A stretch of DNA of 64,000 nt from Hyaloperonospora brassicae (lineage: Eukaryota; Oomycota; Peronosporomycetes; Peronosporales; Peronosporaceae), in NCBI GenBank assembly GCA_947650285.1, contig CANTFL010001352.1:248001-312000 (forward strand), given 5' to 3'. Shown here in pieces: positions 9,840 through 19,947 of this stretch. Numbering within the stretch: position 1 is the first letter of the stretch; every line of letters begins with the position of its first letter. Under the pieces are notes generated by a model that was given only the letters and a program-made list of their open reading frames with translations, ran no database searches and was not told the DNA's origin. A program made the translations under genes and the position numbers.

Positions 9840-12800
9840 GAGGCTCTGCGCGAGTCTGATAACCCTGTTTACGACATTGCACGAGAGTACGCCGACGTGT
9901 TCCCGGACAAGATTCCGGCCGAACTCCCTGCCGATCGTGGCGTGCGGCACGAGATTGATCTCGTGCCAGGATCGAAATATTGTGTGACACGGCAGTGGCC
10001 GTTGCCTCGAGACCAAGTCGAGGCTATTGATGCATTCTTCGAAGGTCGTCGCAAGGCCGGTCATGTGCGTGAGAGTGTCTCTCCCCATTCGAGTCCAACC
10101 TTCTGCGTGAAGAAGGCTACGGGAGGCTGGCGTATAGTGCATGCGTTTAACAAGCTCAACGATGCCACTATTCCTGCCCAAACGCCTATCCCCAGGAAAG
10201 ACATGGTTCTAAACTCCATGTCAGGTAGCGTCATCTTCAGCGCCATCGATCTGACCGATGGCTTCTACCAGATCTTGATGCGACAGAGTGACATACCACT
10301 CACTGCGGTGAGCACCCCGAGTGGTATGCTTTGGGAGTGGCTGGTGATGCCACAAGGATTGAAGAACGCACCAGCCACTTTCAATCGCATGGTATCTCAA
10401 GTGTTGAGACCGCTTCGAGACTTTGCTCCTAGCTACTTCGATGACATCTTTGTCCACAGTCGCGCTGAGGGCAATCTCAGTGCTGTCCAAGTTCACCTTC
10501 AACACCTGAAGCAGGTGTTTCAAGTCATGCGAGATAACAAGTTATATGCAAACTTGAAGAAGTGTGTATTCTGTGCACCGGAGATTCCGGTGCTGGGCTG
10601 CTACGTGAGTAAATCGGAGGTTCGAGCCGATCCAGAGAAGGTGTCGTCAATCTATTCTTGGCCCACACCCAAGAACCCTACGGAGTTACGTCAATGGCTC
10701 GGTCTAGCTAATTACTTGCATAAGTACAAAAAGGATTACGCCGGTTCTATACAGCCCCTGTCGTCACTTCTGAAGAAAGACGCCACGTGGTCGTGGCGTC
10801 CCGAACATCAAGCAGCCTTTGACGCAGTGAAGAAAAGCCTGGCGTCGGCGCCAGTGTTGATACTCCCTGACGACACCAAACCGTTTCACGTGGTGTGTGA
10901 TGCAAGTGACTTTGCAATTGGTTGCGCCCTCATGCAGTTCGATCACGAGGGCCGTGAACGAGTCGTGAGCTATCAGTCACGACAGATGAAGCCGGCAGAG
11001 AAGAACTATCCGGTTCACGATAAGGAACTGCTAGCGATGCGCTACGCACTCATCAAGTTTCGTGTCCACCTACTGGGCGAACGCACGTTCGCCCTGTATA
11101 CTGATCATGCATCGCTGCGGACAGCAATGAAGAGCCCACACCTGTCACAGCGGATGGCACGGTGGCTCTCTTTCTTCTCCGTGTACAACTTCGTCGTGCA
11201 CTACAAGCCAGGCAAGACCAACATTCTTGCTGACGCACTGTCACGACGCCCAGATTACGATCCTCGTATGGCACTGAGTCGTCAGGCAGCTGAAGACGAC
11301 GATGAAGACGATCGATGTGCGACGTGTGTGTCGTTGAATCTAACTCGGGTCACACCCGAGTTATGCCTTTTCGATGATATTGTCGCGGCTTACGCGAACG
11401 ATCCAGATTATGCGGACATTATTGCCTATCTGCGCGCTCCCAGCGATGCTGCACTGGGAGCTCTTTCGCGAACGAAGCGTGATCACATTCAACGATACAG
11501 TATGGACGGTGATTTGCTGTTATATAGCATCGACAAATTCGATGCGCCTCGAACTGTGATTGCGAATGACTTGGATTTGCGTGCTCGTATCATCCACGAG
11601 TACCATGATGCCCCAATTGGCGGTCATCTGGGCCGCGAAAAGACATTCGCGGCTGTCTCGCGCGACTTCTTCTGGCCCCACATGTACAAGTGGGTTCGCA
11701 ACTGGGTTCGCACCTGCGAAGTATGTCAGCGCGTGAAGCCATCACCATCGTCGCAGGCACCCCTGCGACCCCTGCCAATTGCAGCTGAGGCTTGGAGCTC
11801 AGTCTTAATGGATTTTATCTTCGGGATTGCACCAGATGGCCCAAACCGATCGGGTATTCTGGTCTTTGTCGACAGATTCAGCAAGATGACACATCTGGTG
11901 CCTGTTCATGCAACGATCACCGCGGCTGAGACCGCGGTGCACTTCATTGACACTGTGTTTCGCCATCACGGTCTTCCAGACAACATTGTCTCGGACCGTG
12001 ATCCTCGTTTTACATCTGCTTTTTGGACGTCATTGTTCGAGTTGCTTGGCACAAAGCTGCAAATGTCGACAGCAGCCCATCCGGAAACGGATGGGCAAAC
12101 AGAGAGAGTTTATCGGGTCCTCGAAGATGTTCTTCGAAGTTACTCAACGTCCTTTACAAGTTGGAGTGCGTTTTTGCCACTCGCGGAGTTTGCACTCAAC
12201 AACGCGGTTCACGCGTCAACGGGGTTGACGCCATTTTTTGCAAATTTGGCCCGTCATCCTCGTTTACCTACCCTTCTTGCCGTGGGTCAACCCACGGCTC
12301 TTCGTGGCTCCACTCTGGCGGGGGGTGATAACGATAAACAACGATCGAGTGAAGCTCACGGTATTCTGAGCGCGAATGTTGTCAACCATTCCAAGGCGAA
12401 GTCTTCTGTTTCGACGCCACGTGACGTAGCGTCCCCGATAGCTCAATGGACTACACAGACGCTGATCGACCCTTCTTCGAGTATGCGAAACCCTAAAGCT
12501 AACTACGCGCCGATTGAATCGGCGCGACCAATTGATGACATGGCTGTGTCAGAGTTTATACTCCAACGTCAAGCCATCACGAGGTTTGTACGCGATACTC
12601 TTCGATCTGCAGTGGATAAACAGAAAGCGAATGCAGACAAACGTGGAAGAAAGAACACGAGTACATTCAAGAAAGGTGATCGTGTATTGTTATCTACCGA
12701 AGGCCTACGAGATTCAGCAGTAACCAATCTAGGCGCGAGCAAACTCGCGCCACGTTTCATCGGACCATTCACGGTACTCAAGGCAATCGGCGACGCATAC

Positions 12801-13715
12801 ACACTGGCCATCCCTTCGTCACTGCGACTTCACCCGACGTTTTACGTCGGGCGGCTCAAGGAGTACCGTCCAGCTACGCTTCACGGGTTGGCTCCGTCCT
12901 CGGAGTCAAAGGCTCATAGGTCGACCTTCCCTCTCGCCTTGCTCGACGCACCAGCGACATCGGACGCGGCTGCGTCCCAGCCTGCGCGTGCCCAAGAACC
13001 TGGCGTTCCAGGTTCCGCATCCGTTCAAGCAGCTCGCGGTTCGACTGTCGAATCTCGTTCGCTGTTCTCTCAGCCCGCGCAGCTCGGTCAAGGGCAGCTT
13101 CAGCCTCCAGCTGGGCATCGACAGCCTTGTTCACAGCCGCATCTACATCGTCCTGGGCAACCAGGACGCCAGCAGTACCATCGTGAGGGTCCACCACCGC
13201 TTGTGGACGCGGAAGGCCAGAAGCGCTGGATTGTGGAGCGTTTACTGGGTCACGAGGACCCTCGTCGTGAAACGACATCGTCGCGACACCATGAGCGCGC
13301 GGTTCCAACCGCGCGCAAGTATCGTGTACGTTGGCTCGGGTTTCCACCCGAGCAGGATACGTGGGAACCGCGCTCTTCGCTTCTTCGAGACGTTCCGGAC
13401 CTCGTTCGGGCTTACGAGTCCCTGCACACGCTTGGTGTAGACTTGGTCGACGACCTGTGTGTTCTCGCGGTGAGCGAGAACGAGATGCATGACGACGGTG
13501 TCGTGGTGAAGTGTCACCACGACTACGAGACCGAGAGCGATTGCGAGAACGTCGTGGTGACGTTTCACCACGACGACAAGATGAAGAGCGACGACGAGAA
13601 CGTTGCGAAGAGCGTGTATCGCGATGATCACGCGAACGAGAACGTCGTGGCGATTGCACGGCACCACGACCTCGAGAACGCGAGTGGTGTCGCCAGCGTG
13701 ACGCGCCACGATTAA
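9840..13715 (+). CDS. pol: Pol of element B: RT, RNase H, integrase, chromodomain
   Basis: About 1,291 codons without a stop, following an in-frame TAA at 9837. RT begins at [13 protein letters not shown] (about 9939) with catalytic YFDD at 10434-10445. RNase H shows VVCDASDFAIG and YTDHASL. Integrase has an HHCC zinc domain (HEYHDAPIGGHLGRE to CEVCQR, about 11596-11737) and a catalytic triad of D at 11811, D at 11994 and E at 12102, giving DX60D and DX35E spacing. A proline/glutamine-rich linker leads to a chromodomain at about 13200-13430 (KYRVRWLGF, DTWEP), which in chromoviruses steers integration to modified chromatin. The 3' part overlaps an antisense open frame. Translation probably depends on recoding from pro. 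Confidence 0.93.
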   Translation, partial: EALRESDNPVYDIAREYADVFPDKIPAELPADRGVRHEIDLVPGSKYCVTRQWPLPRDQVEAIDAFFEGRRKAGHVRESVSPHSSPTFCVKKATGGWRIVHAFNKLNDATIPAQTPIPRKDMVLNSMSGSVIFSAIDLTDGFYQILMRQSDIPLTAVSTPSGMLWEWLVMPQGLKNAPATFNRMVSQVLRPLRDFAPSYFDDIFVHSRAEGNLSAVQVHLQHLKQVFQVMRDNKLYANLKKCVFCAPEIPVLGCYVSKSEVRADPEKVSSIYSWPTPKNPTELRQWLGLANYLHKYKKDYAGSIQPLSSLLKKDATWSWRPEHQAAFDAVKKSLASAPVLILPDDTKPFHVVCDASDFAIGCALMQFDHEGRERVVSYQSRQMKPAEKNYPVHDKELLAMRYALIKFRVHLLGERTFALYTDHASLRTAMKSPHLSQRMARWLSFFSVYNFVVHYKPGKTNILADALSRRPDYDPRMALSRQAAEDDDEDDRCATCVSLNLTRVTPELCLFDDIVAAYANDPDYADIIAYLRAPSDAALGALSRTKRDHIQRYSMDGDLLLYSIDKFDAPRTVIANDLDLRARIIHEYHDAPIGGHLGREKTFAAVSRDFFWPHMYKWVRNWVRTCEVCQRVKPSPSSQAPLRPLPIAAEAWSSVLMDFIFGIAPDGPNRSGILVFVDRFSKMTHLVPVHATITAAETAVHFIDTVFRHHGLPDNIVSDRDPRFTSAFWTSLFELLGTKLQMSTAAHPETDGQTERVYRVLEDVLRSYSTSFTSWSAFLPLAEFALNNAVHASTGLTPFFANLARHPRLPTLLAVGQPTALRGSTLAGGDNDKQRSSEAHGILSANVVNHSKAKSSVSTPRDVASPIAQWTTQTLIDPSSSMRNPKANYAPIESARPIDDMAVSEFILQRQAITRFVRDTLRSAVDKQKANADKRGRKNTSTFKKGDRVLLSTEGLRDSAVTNLGASKLAPRFIGPFTVLKAIGDAYTLAIPSSLRLHPTFYVGRLKEYRPATLHGLAPSSESKAHRSTFPLALLDAPATSDAAASQPARAQEPGVPGSASVQAARGSTVESRSLFSQPAQLGQGQLQPPAGHRQPCSQPHLHRPGQPGRQQYHREGPPPLVDAEGQKRWIVERLLGHEDPRRETTSSRHHERAVPTARKYRVRWLGFPPEQDTWEPRSSLLRDVPDLVRAYESLHTLGVDLVDDLCVLAVSENEMHDDGVVVKCHHDYETESDCENVVVTFHHDDKMKSDDENVAKSVYRDDHANENVVAIARHHDLENASGVASVTRHD

Positions 13716-14253
13716 CCGCAGTCTTGCGCTCCACCAAGCTGCGCTCGTACCGTCCTATCCAGAGCTGTTCATAATCGCTGAGTGGATACTCAGCGACGTG
13801 TCGTTTCCAAGCTTCGCGAGTTGGACGAGGCACCGAGTCACAGGAGTAACAAAATTCGTGCACGTGAACGTAGCAAAGTCGATCTACGTTCCAGGCGTTT
13901 TCACAGATCTTCTCGCGCAGTACACCGATGGAATGATCGGCGTGGATATCTTCGCGATGGGCCAGCCACTGCTGAAAGTTCCTTCCGTCTTCATGCATCC
14001 GGTTCCACCGCCGGATGAACGCACACCATGACCGCTGGAGTGACTCGTATGAGATTCCATCAAGTCTCTTTCCGCGCAACCCACGGAAACGACGGAAGTA
14101 GTCCTGCATCGTTTCGAGAGAGTCCGGAGACCGAGCTCCGGGTAAGTCATACAGCGCCCAAGGGATCAGGTGCTGATCCATCACGCGGTCGACCAAACTC
14201 CCGCTGATTGTGCGCGGGAGTGCTGTTTTGTTGGCGTCTGCGTCTTCAGTCAT
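12874..14253 (-). CDS. Antisense open reading frame of element B (unknown function)
   Basis: 459 codons from an ATG (14253 on the minus strand), starting 76 bp inside the 3' LTR. It overlaps the last 842 bp of pol on the opposite strand. The first ~180 residues lie outside pol and look globular, rich in W, Y and H (around FIRRWNRMHEDGRNFQQWL). Residues ~185-270 are strongly basic with many RS/SR pairs, nuclear-localisation-like. Residues ~370-430 are a heptad-rich, probably coiled-coil segment (ERTANEIRQSNRELLERM). Elements A and C have antisense frames of the same size, place and layout, though sequence homology to B is not evident by eye. Expression would need a promoter in or near the 3' LTR. 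Function is unknown; a regulatory DNA- or RNA-binding role is inference only. Confidence 0.6.
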   Translation of the reverse strand: MTEDADANKTALPRTISGSLVDRVMDQHLIPWALYDLPGARSPDSLETMQDYFRRFRGLRGKRLDGISYESLQRSWCAFIRRWNRMHEDGRNFQQWLAHREDIHADHSIGVLREKICENAWNVDRLCYVHVHEFCYSCDSVPRPTREAWKRHVAEYPLSDYEQLWIGRYERSLVERKTAVNRGASRWRHHSRSRGRGAVQSPRRSRSRDHRDTRSSQRSRRRSSSCRRGETSPRRSRNRSRSRSRGDTSPRHRRHASRSRSPREHTGRRPSLHQACAGTRKPERGPERLEEAKSAVPTYPARVETRANVHDTCARLEPRAHGVATMSFHDEGPRDPVNAPQSSASGLPRPQAVVDPHDGTAGVLVAQDDVDAAVNKAVDAQLEAEAALDRAARAERTANEIRQSNRELLERMRNLERQVLGHAQAGTQPRPMSLVRRARREGRSTYEPLTPRTEPTREA

Positions 14254-14329
14254 CGTTCGGCTTGTGAGTCGTTAAAGTCTTGCGGTTGAGCACTCACGGT
14301 TGGTGAGTGCTGTCTTGAGAAGGGGGTGA

Positions 14330-14656
14330 TGAAATGGGCCACCCCGTTACATAAGTAGTTTCGATTAAGTTTACATGTTACTTAAGTAGGGGTGTTACTT
14401 TCGAAGTAGCGAAAGTAGCACGTCGTATATTTTAGCTGGTTTAATGGGCTCAGTACCATTATTAGCCAGTAAGATATAGACACGTAGATTGAGTGGTTCC
14501 CATGAGTCCAAGGGAACCATTCGTACTTAGGATGATTTTAAAAGACAAAATATAAACAGAGTTAAAAATACTTAACACCTAAGACTTGGGCTTTGAACTT
14601 CCTCAAAGCGTTAGAAATAGTGTACGCTGAGTACGGGTTATTCTAGTCCCGTTACA
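14330..14656 (+). repeat. 3' LTR of element B
   Basis: 327 bp. It differs from the 5' LTR at its third base (TGA for TGT) and at one base near its end. Preceded by the purine tract GAGAAGGGGGTGA and followed by the TSD ATACT. Confidence 0.95.
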
Positions 14657-16139
14657 ATACTGCGTTGAGTGGTCATCTCGGTCGTGAGAGGACCTATGGA
14701 ATCTGTCAGCCAATGGTGTTGGTAGCCTAAACTATACAAATGGGTGAGCACATATGTGCGTACGTGTGAAACGTGTCAACGGGTGAAACCCTCACCTCAC
14801 GCGGCCGCGCCGCTGGCTAGTTTGCCTGTACCCAAGGGGTGTTGGGAGTCCATCATTATGGACTTCCTGTTCGGTTTCCCGAATGATGCGCATGGCAATA
14901 CGTTTATTGTGGTCATTGTTGACTGTTTGATCAAGATGGATCATTTAGCGGCGATGCCTGATGCCATTGATGGTGAGGGTACAGCTACGCTGTTTGTCGA
15001 TCGAGTGTTTCGACAACACGGTTTGCCGTTGGCAGTTGTCTCTGATAGAGATCCTCGCTTCACTGGGAAGTTTTGGAAGTCCATCTTCAAGGTGCTCGGC
15101 ACACGTTTGGACATGTTCAAAGCGGATCATCCGCAGACTGATTGTCAAAACGAGCGAGTGAATCGCATCATCGGTGACATCTTGCGCAGTGTTTGCACTG
15201 AAACGACTAAGCGTTGGAGTTCGATGCTCCCTGTCGTTGAGTTTGCGTTGAATAACGCCGTGCATGCCTCCAACGGCTACACACCGTTTTATTTGAATGG
15301 TCTCACACACCCTCGCGTTCCGTTAACGCTACCACTGCGTGGTTCAGGGCTTGGTGGGGGAGAAGTTGCCGATCGGCCTGCTGATATCAGCCCTACTACT
15401 GTTCAAAAACAGGTAAGCTAGTTTCTCGCAACGCGATTAAACTAAAGGCAGAGGTTGTATTGAACATTATGAGGTCGGAGACCAAGTTCTACTCAATGCT
15501 AAAAACTAACCTACAAATTTATTGTCTGCCGTCTTTAAGACAAAGTTGCGTCCGCGCTTCATTGGGCCATCCACGGTCATTGCTAAGAAGGGATTGGCGT
15601 ACACACTCAACCTTCCGCGCAAACTGCGCACGCACCCAGTGTTTTACGTTGGCTTACTTAAGCCGTATCGGGACCCGTCATATGTGAACTCGGAGGCGCT
15701 TGCGCCGGATAATAGGGCCTTGCCGTCGGCTGTTGCATCCGAACCAGGAGGTCAAGCTGACCATCCACACGGGCTAAAGCCAACTCCAATGCTTGAACAC
15801 GTGCTCGAATCGCGTCGAGCGCACTCTGGGTCTTACCCAATGTCTCTTGGAGACCACTCAGCTCACGGAGCACCTTCAGATGCTCCTCCTTCGGTACCCC
15901 TACCACCACCGACTCTGCTCGATGAGCAAGGGAACCACCAGTTCTATGTGGAGAAACTCCTCAAGCGACGTCGTCGTCGTGGCCAATACCAGTATCTGGT
16001 GAAGTGGCGAGGATACCCAGAGTCGGAGAACTCGTGGGAGTATGAGATACCCCTTCGGCAGGACTGCCCTTACGCCGTGGATGTTTTTGAACACCGTGGC
16101 CAGGGTCGCCTTGCGAGCGAGAACGCTTCTCGCCAATAG
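14657..16139 (+). pseudogene. pol of element A, second part (integrase and chromodomain), broken
   Basis: Continuation of A's integrase after element B. The zinc-domain start carries a one-base shift and a TAG, both also in element C. The core then reads from about 14744 (TCETCQR, MDFLFGF, SDRDPRF, then the glutamate of CQNERV, where the usual GQTER is changed). TAG 15419-15421 ends this frame. It resumes near 15522 with a C-terminal integrase barrel (FIGPSTVIAKKG) and a chromodomain at about 15940-16080 (YLVKWRGYP, ENSWE). It ends at TAG 16137-16139. The 3' end overlaps an antisense frame. Confidence 0.88.
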
Positions 16140-16959
16140 TGGTGGGAGGTGGAGTGTTGCTCCGCACCTTAGGGTCGTGACCCGTGGCTACCATTGTAGC
16201 CGGAGCATAACGCGTACGTGTACGCAACTGGCCTCTGGCCTTGAGCTTGGCATACTCGAACCGGAGCTTCCGTTCCAGACGAACGTCAGCCACATCGGCG
16301 CTGGACCGCAGCGTTGGCACACTGCTAAGATGCCGCTTGTGGTACACCCAACAGATGAACTCATTGTCCTCCTCCTCGGGCAGTTTGCCAGCGAACAACA
16401 AGATGGGCACGCCCTTTATCGGTCGAACCGAAACACCACGAGAAAGACTCTCAAGGTGTGCAAGGTACTGACCTTGCGTGGTAAAGGCTGGTTCGAGATA
16501 TCTCTCATTTAGAGCCTTGCGAAAGGCGATATCTTCTGGCGACGTAGCCTCGGGGCCAATGGCCCATGTTGAAAGGCTACGGCCTTCCGTTTGACGGAGG
16601 CGTTGCTCCACGTCTGGTGTTGAGAACACGTAACCACTCCGGTTTCGAATAACCGCCTGGGTATGAATGCGACGTAGAGCACGCTCCTCACGCTGACGGG
16701 GCAGCTACTGTTGCTCGTCGAGCGGGTTCGTTATGATGTTCTCACCTGCATCTGTTGTATGATGCTGCGCCACTGGCGCGGTGGTATCACCACCTTCAAC
16801 GAACGGATTCGGTGCTGTTAGAGAACGAGCCTCAGGTACAGCGGAGTGGGATGATATCCCGTTATCTCCATGGACACTGGTATCACTACTATAGTCCACA
16901 TCCTCGTCGAAGTCGAGGTAAGATGGAAGAGTCCGAGACTCGTTGGGTGGCAATGCCAT
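15658..16959 (-). pseudogene. Antisense reading frame of element A, two nonsense codons
   Basis: Collinear in one frame for 433 codons from ATG 16959, in the context ACACCATGG, which is 112 bp inside the 3' LTR. It is interrupted only by TAG at 16705-16707 and TGA at 15961-15963. It aligns end to end with the antisense frame of element C: acidic N-terminus (SYLDFDEDVDYSSDTS), a middle domain around RTRTRYAP, a basic patch (GEKRSRS, KHPRRK) and a C-terminal heptad-rich stretch (LSGLQETLGKTQSALDAIRA). A and C differ by a ten-residue, in-frame indel in the heptad region. Neither stop is shared with C, so the common ancestor was probably open. It overlaps the chromodomain end of pol by 482 bp. 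Confidence 0.6.
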
Positions 16960-17071
16960 GGTGTTTCGTGTTTAGCAACCGCGAGGTTAAGCACACACAC
17001 ACACACACCGACCTCTTCGAGGAAAGAAGCCGATTGACGTTTTGTGGTAGCGTCAGTGTGGTGGAGGAGGG

Positions 17072-17543
17072 TGTAACAAGGTTACACGTCGGCTGGTAGT
17101 CGACGATAGGTGTGGTGCACACAAGAGAGGGGGTACCCTATAAAGTAATTTTAGAACACAGTGAGTGTATCAATTGTTGAAGACCGATGTCTGTCATCAA
17201 TTGATTGCGAGATCTTTTAAGAGGTTATTTAGGGCAGGTTAAATACGTTGTTCTAAGGTGTTCTTTTAGGTTAAAAGAAGAAATAAAATTCAGTTCCCCT
17301 TTTGATCAACATAAGACACGTGCCTTGCGAGGCGTTTTGATCGGAAGAGCTAGCAACGCCTGTAAAGGTAGCTGCTCTTGAGCACTCTGTGCTGTGATTC
17401 TCTTGGATCGTTTGGTCCCCCTGGAACAGGGACCGTAAGCTCTCTGAGCTTGTTGACTCTCTGAGTCGGGTTCGTAGAACCAAAGTTGCTCGTAAGAGCG
17501 TTAAGTCTTCTTCTGACTTTAGGAGCTGTGTAGCTTCGCTACA
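17072..17543 (+). repeat. 3' LTR of element A
   Basis: 472 bp, preceded by the purine tract GTGGTGGAGGAGGG and followed by the TSD TAATG. About 15 differences from the 5' LTR by eye. Confidence 0.93.
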
Positions 17544-18464
17544 TAATGAGCTCATAGGGACTTTTCAGTCGTTTCGAACACATCAGGCGGGAAATAGAAT
17601 GTCGGTACGATCATGTGAACCGGCTGGCCCGTTGATAACACAACAATATATTAATACAGTTTCGAGCATACTTCCGGGTTGATGCTAAAATTGGTACAGT
17701 TCAAAGCATGAATAACGACCCGATAAAAAATGTTCCGACCAAAAGTTTTAACAAATTCACATTACGGTCTCAATTTGTCCGTCATTAGTCGACGATATTT
17801 AATCTAGTGATAGAAGTTTTGACGCTTGTCTTATGACATTTCAATAGATTGTTGGAGCGGATCATCAGGTGCCAAATAAGTGTAAATTTCATCAAAAGTA
17901 TCTTTGTTCAAACACAAGTAAATATCTTTCATGCAAAGTAAGCACGCAGAGCGTAACAGCTGAACCCGTGAATTTAGCAGCAATTACCGAGCTTCCTTTC
18001 AGGCGTCGAATAAGGACATGCAAGTATCTCTTGAAGCACGGATATAATAGTTGGCGCTAAAAAATTTGGAAATACACGGGTCCGTATTTTATCAACTGAA
18101 ACGCAACGTTTTCTTAAATCACCATATTTGCGGACAGCCCAAGTCTCGTATGAGCTGCTGAAACAGGCAATGCGGATGAAATGTTTCTTCGACATTTCGA
18201 CCGGACGTTGGACGTCCACGTGATGGTCTTAGAAAACGACTGTGCATTATGTAATACTTTAATACAGCTCTGATGCGGCAAAATGCACCCAGTCCAAATT
18301 CGCAGGTGGGTGCTGAAGGAAATCGAAATTGATTGCCAACTAGAAAAACACGAATTTCTGAAGCTATTACAACTTTTGTAAGTAACGCGTTTTCTACTCG
18401 CCGGGAAAACAATTTATGCATTTACGAGGTACTCGACATAATAATAAGTATTCGCTTAGAAGGT

Positions 18465-18520
18465 GCCCAGCGGTCGAGCTGTTAGCCCAGCGGTCGAGCT
18501 GTTAGCCCAGCGGTCGAGCA
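18465..18520. repeat. 20-bp tandem repeat, about 2.8 copies
   Basis: The unit GCCCAGCGGTCGAGCTGTTA is repeated almost perfectly. No function seen. Confidence 0.9.
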
Positions 18521-19100
18521 ATAAGCTCAGCCGTTCTATTGATTATATTAAACACGTTAACTTTAAGAATCAGCGAACGCGACGTCATTTTGTGCAACTA
18601 CTTAAGGCGTCCATTACGTCGACAATTGGTCTTGACGAGTCGATAGCTTATATTTTTTCGTCCCCCACGCACTTGGCGACCGTTCATTCCAATTCAGTCT
18701 TGAAATACAGTGTCTCCGCGACATTTAATGGGTTTCCACTGTCGATGGATAGGTCCTTCTAACGTAAAAGCATAAGATTATGAAAATTGCACCTGGAGAT
18801 AGAGTGCAGGAGCTGACGTGGATGTCATGCGCTCTGTCTCTCGTGTCACTATCATCAGTGTGTGACGCGCGACTTCCTCCAGCTGACCTAAAGCTTTGGG
18901 TGTTTCTAGACGATCACCACCCGAGAGACTTCCAGACATGCGTTGGAACCCGTCGCTTGTGCGCCAGACAGTCCCATTCATCAATCGCAGGCGGAGCGGT
19001 CCGACACAGACGTCTCTCTGCTGCGCAAGTGCTCTTTGGTCCACTACGGTCGAGTCCATTCCCCCCCCCCACACACAGACAGACAGACACACACACACAC

Positions 19101-19182
19101 AGACCGACACATACATCGAAGTAGGTACGCGATAGACACACAGACCGACACATACATCGAAGTAGGTACGCGATAGACACAC
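19101..19182. repeat. 41-bp tandem repeat, two copies
   Basis: Two identical 41-bp units beginning AGACCGACACATACATCGAA, directly downstream of an (AC)n microsatellite. Confidence 0.9.
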
Positions 19183-19947
19183 AGACAGACGGTCTCGATC
19201 CGCAGTCGCTCCTGTCAGCTAAAGTGGACGTTTGCAGCGCTCCGTGTGAACAATCGTTCGTCTGTGGTCCGTCCTGAGACCCGACGGCGCCTCTCCCTGC
19301 GAACCCATCGACACGCAGCGTCTGTCCCCCTCTTAACTCACCCCGCGCTCCTCGTGAGCCCCTTCTCCCCCCCACTCCCCACAGTCTTTCGCCCCTCTTT
19401 TCGATCGCGCAACTGCCCCCACGCAGCTCACCCGACCGCAAGTCGCCCCCAACGACACTTCTCCGAGCCAAAAGAGAACCTCTTCCTCTCTCCTCCTCGT
19501 TCCTCTTCCTCTTCCCCTCTTCCTCTTCCTCCTCTATCGCCACGGCCTGGGGGACGATCTGGGAGGTCGCAGGGACCGTATCATCACAATGCTCTGGCAA
19601 CACCGCGTGGACAGAGTTTTTCACAATGCGAAAATCCCGATGCAAGCCAGTGAAGCCATGATTTGGGGGAGGATTCAGCTTCAATTGCGGGCGCTCATCA
19701 AACGTCTCCATTGCAGGGCTGACACGGCCGTGCGTGGCGCCCAACTTTCTGCATGTTACGACATATTTATATCAGAACCGAGAGGGCAGCCCGGCTTTCA
19801 TAGCCAGGCTGCCAGCCGTAGGCAATGCCTGGACCCTCCAGCGTTGCTAGTGTGGTTAACAACCTACCAGAGATCTTGCACTAACCAGTAAATAGACAAT
19901 CTGTTCTCTCTCTCCTCTTCCTCCTCTCTCTCTCTCTGTCTCTCGTC

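Larger units (their letters stand above)
6970..14656 (+). mobile_element. Ty3/Gypsy chromovirus B, young and nested in element A
   Basis: Two 327-bp LTRs (6970-7296, 14330-14656) differ at only two positions by eye. The direct repeat ATACT flanks the element (6965-6969 and 14657-14661). Contents are PBS, gag, a -1 frameshift signal, protease, a linker, pol (RT, RNase H, integrase, chromodomain), an antisense reading frame, a purine tract and the 3' LTR. The two visible disruptions in the sense frames are a one-base offset at a G7 tract (9472-9478) and TAA 9837-9839. It landed between the conserved histidines of A's integrase zinc-binding domain. Length is 7.7 kb. Confidence 0.96.
2326..17543 (+). 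mobile_element. Ty3/Gypsy LTR retrotransposon A (degenerate, split by element B)
   Basis: The element has 472-bp LTRs at both ends that start TGTAAC and end GCTACA, and it is flanked by the direct repeat TAATG (2321-2325 and 17544-17548). Order on the plus strand is LTR, primer binding site, gag with a zinc knuckle, protease, RT (YFDD), RNase H, integrase, chromodomain, purine tract, LTR, which is the Ty3/Gypsy chromovirus order. Element B (6970-14656 plus one TSD copy) sits inside its integrase, so A alone is about 7.5 kb. Its two LTRs differ at about 15 positions by eye. Several frameshifts and stops make gag-pol non-functional. It belongs to the same family as element C. Confidence 0.95.
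17549..19947. other. Spacer between element A and the aminopeptidase gene
   Basis: No convincing gene. It contains tandem repeats at 18465-18520 and 19101-19182, an AC/AGAC microsatellite (19066-19100) and a pyrimidine-rich tract (19365-19545). A second CT-rich tract at 19899-19944 ends 3 bp before the aminopeptidase ATG and is probably its leader. The 276-codon minus frame at 18914-19744 runs through the simple repeats and is not accepted as a gene. Confidence 0.6.

Noticed and set aside
18914..19744. 276-codon minus-strand frame
   Set aside because: About a third is translated microsatellite and 41-bp repeat; the rest is low-complexity basic sequence with no family.
19589..19780. Possible Tc1-like fragment (AMIWGRI)
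   Set aside because: Match limited to a few residues, no second motif, no terminal repeats.
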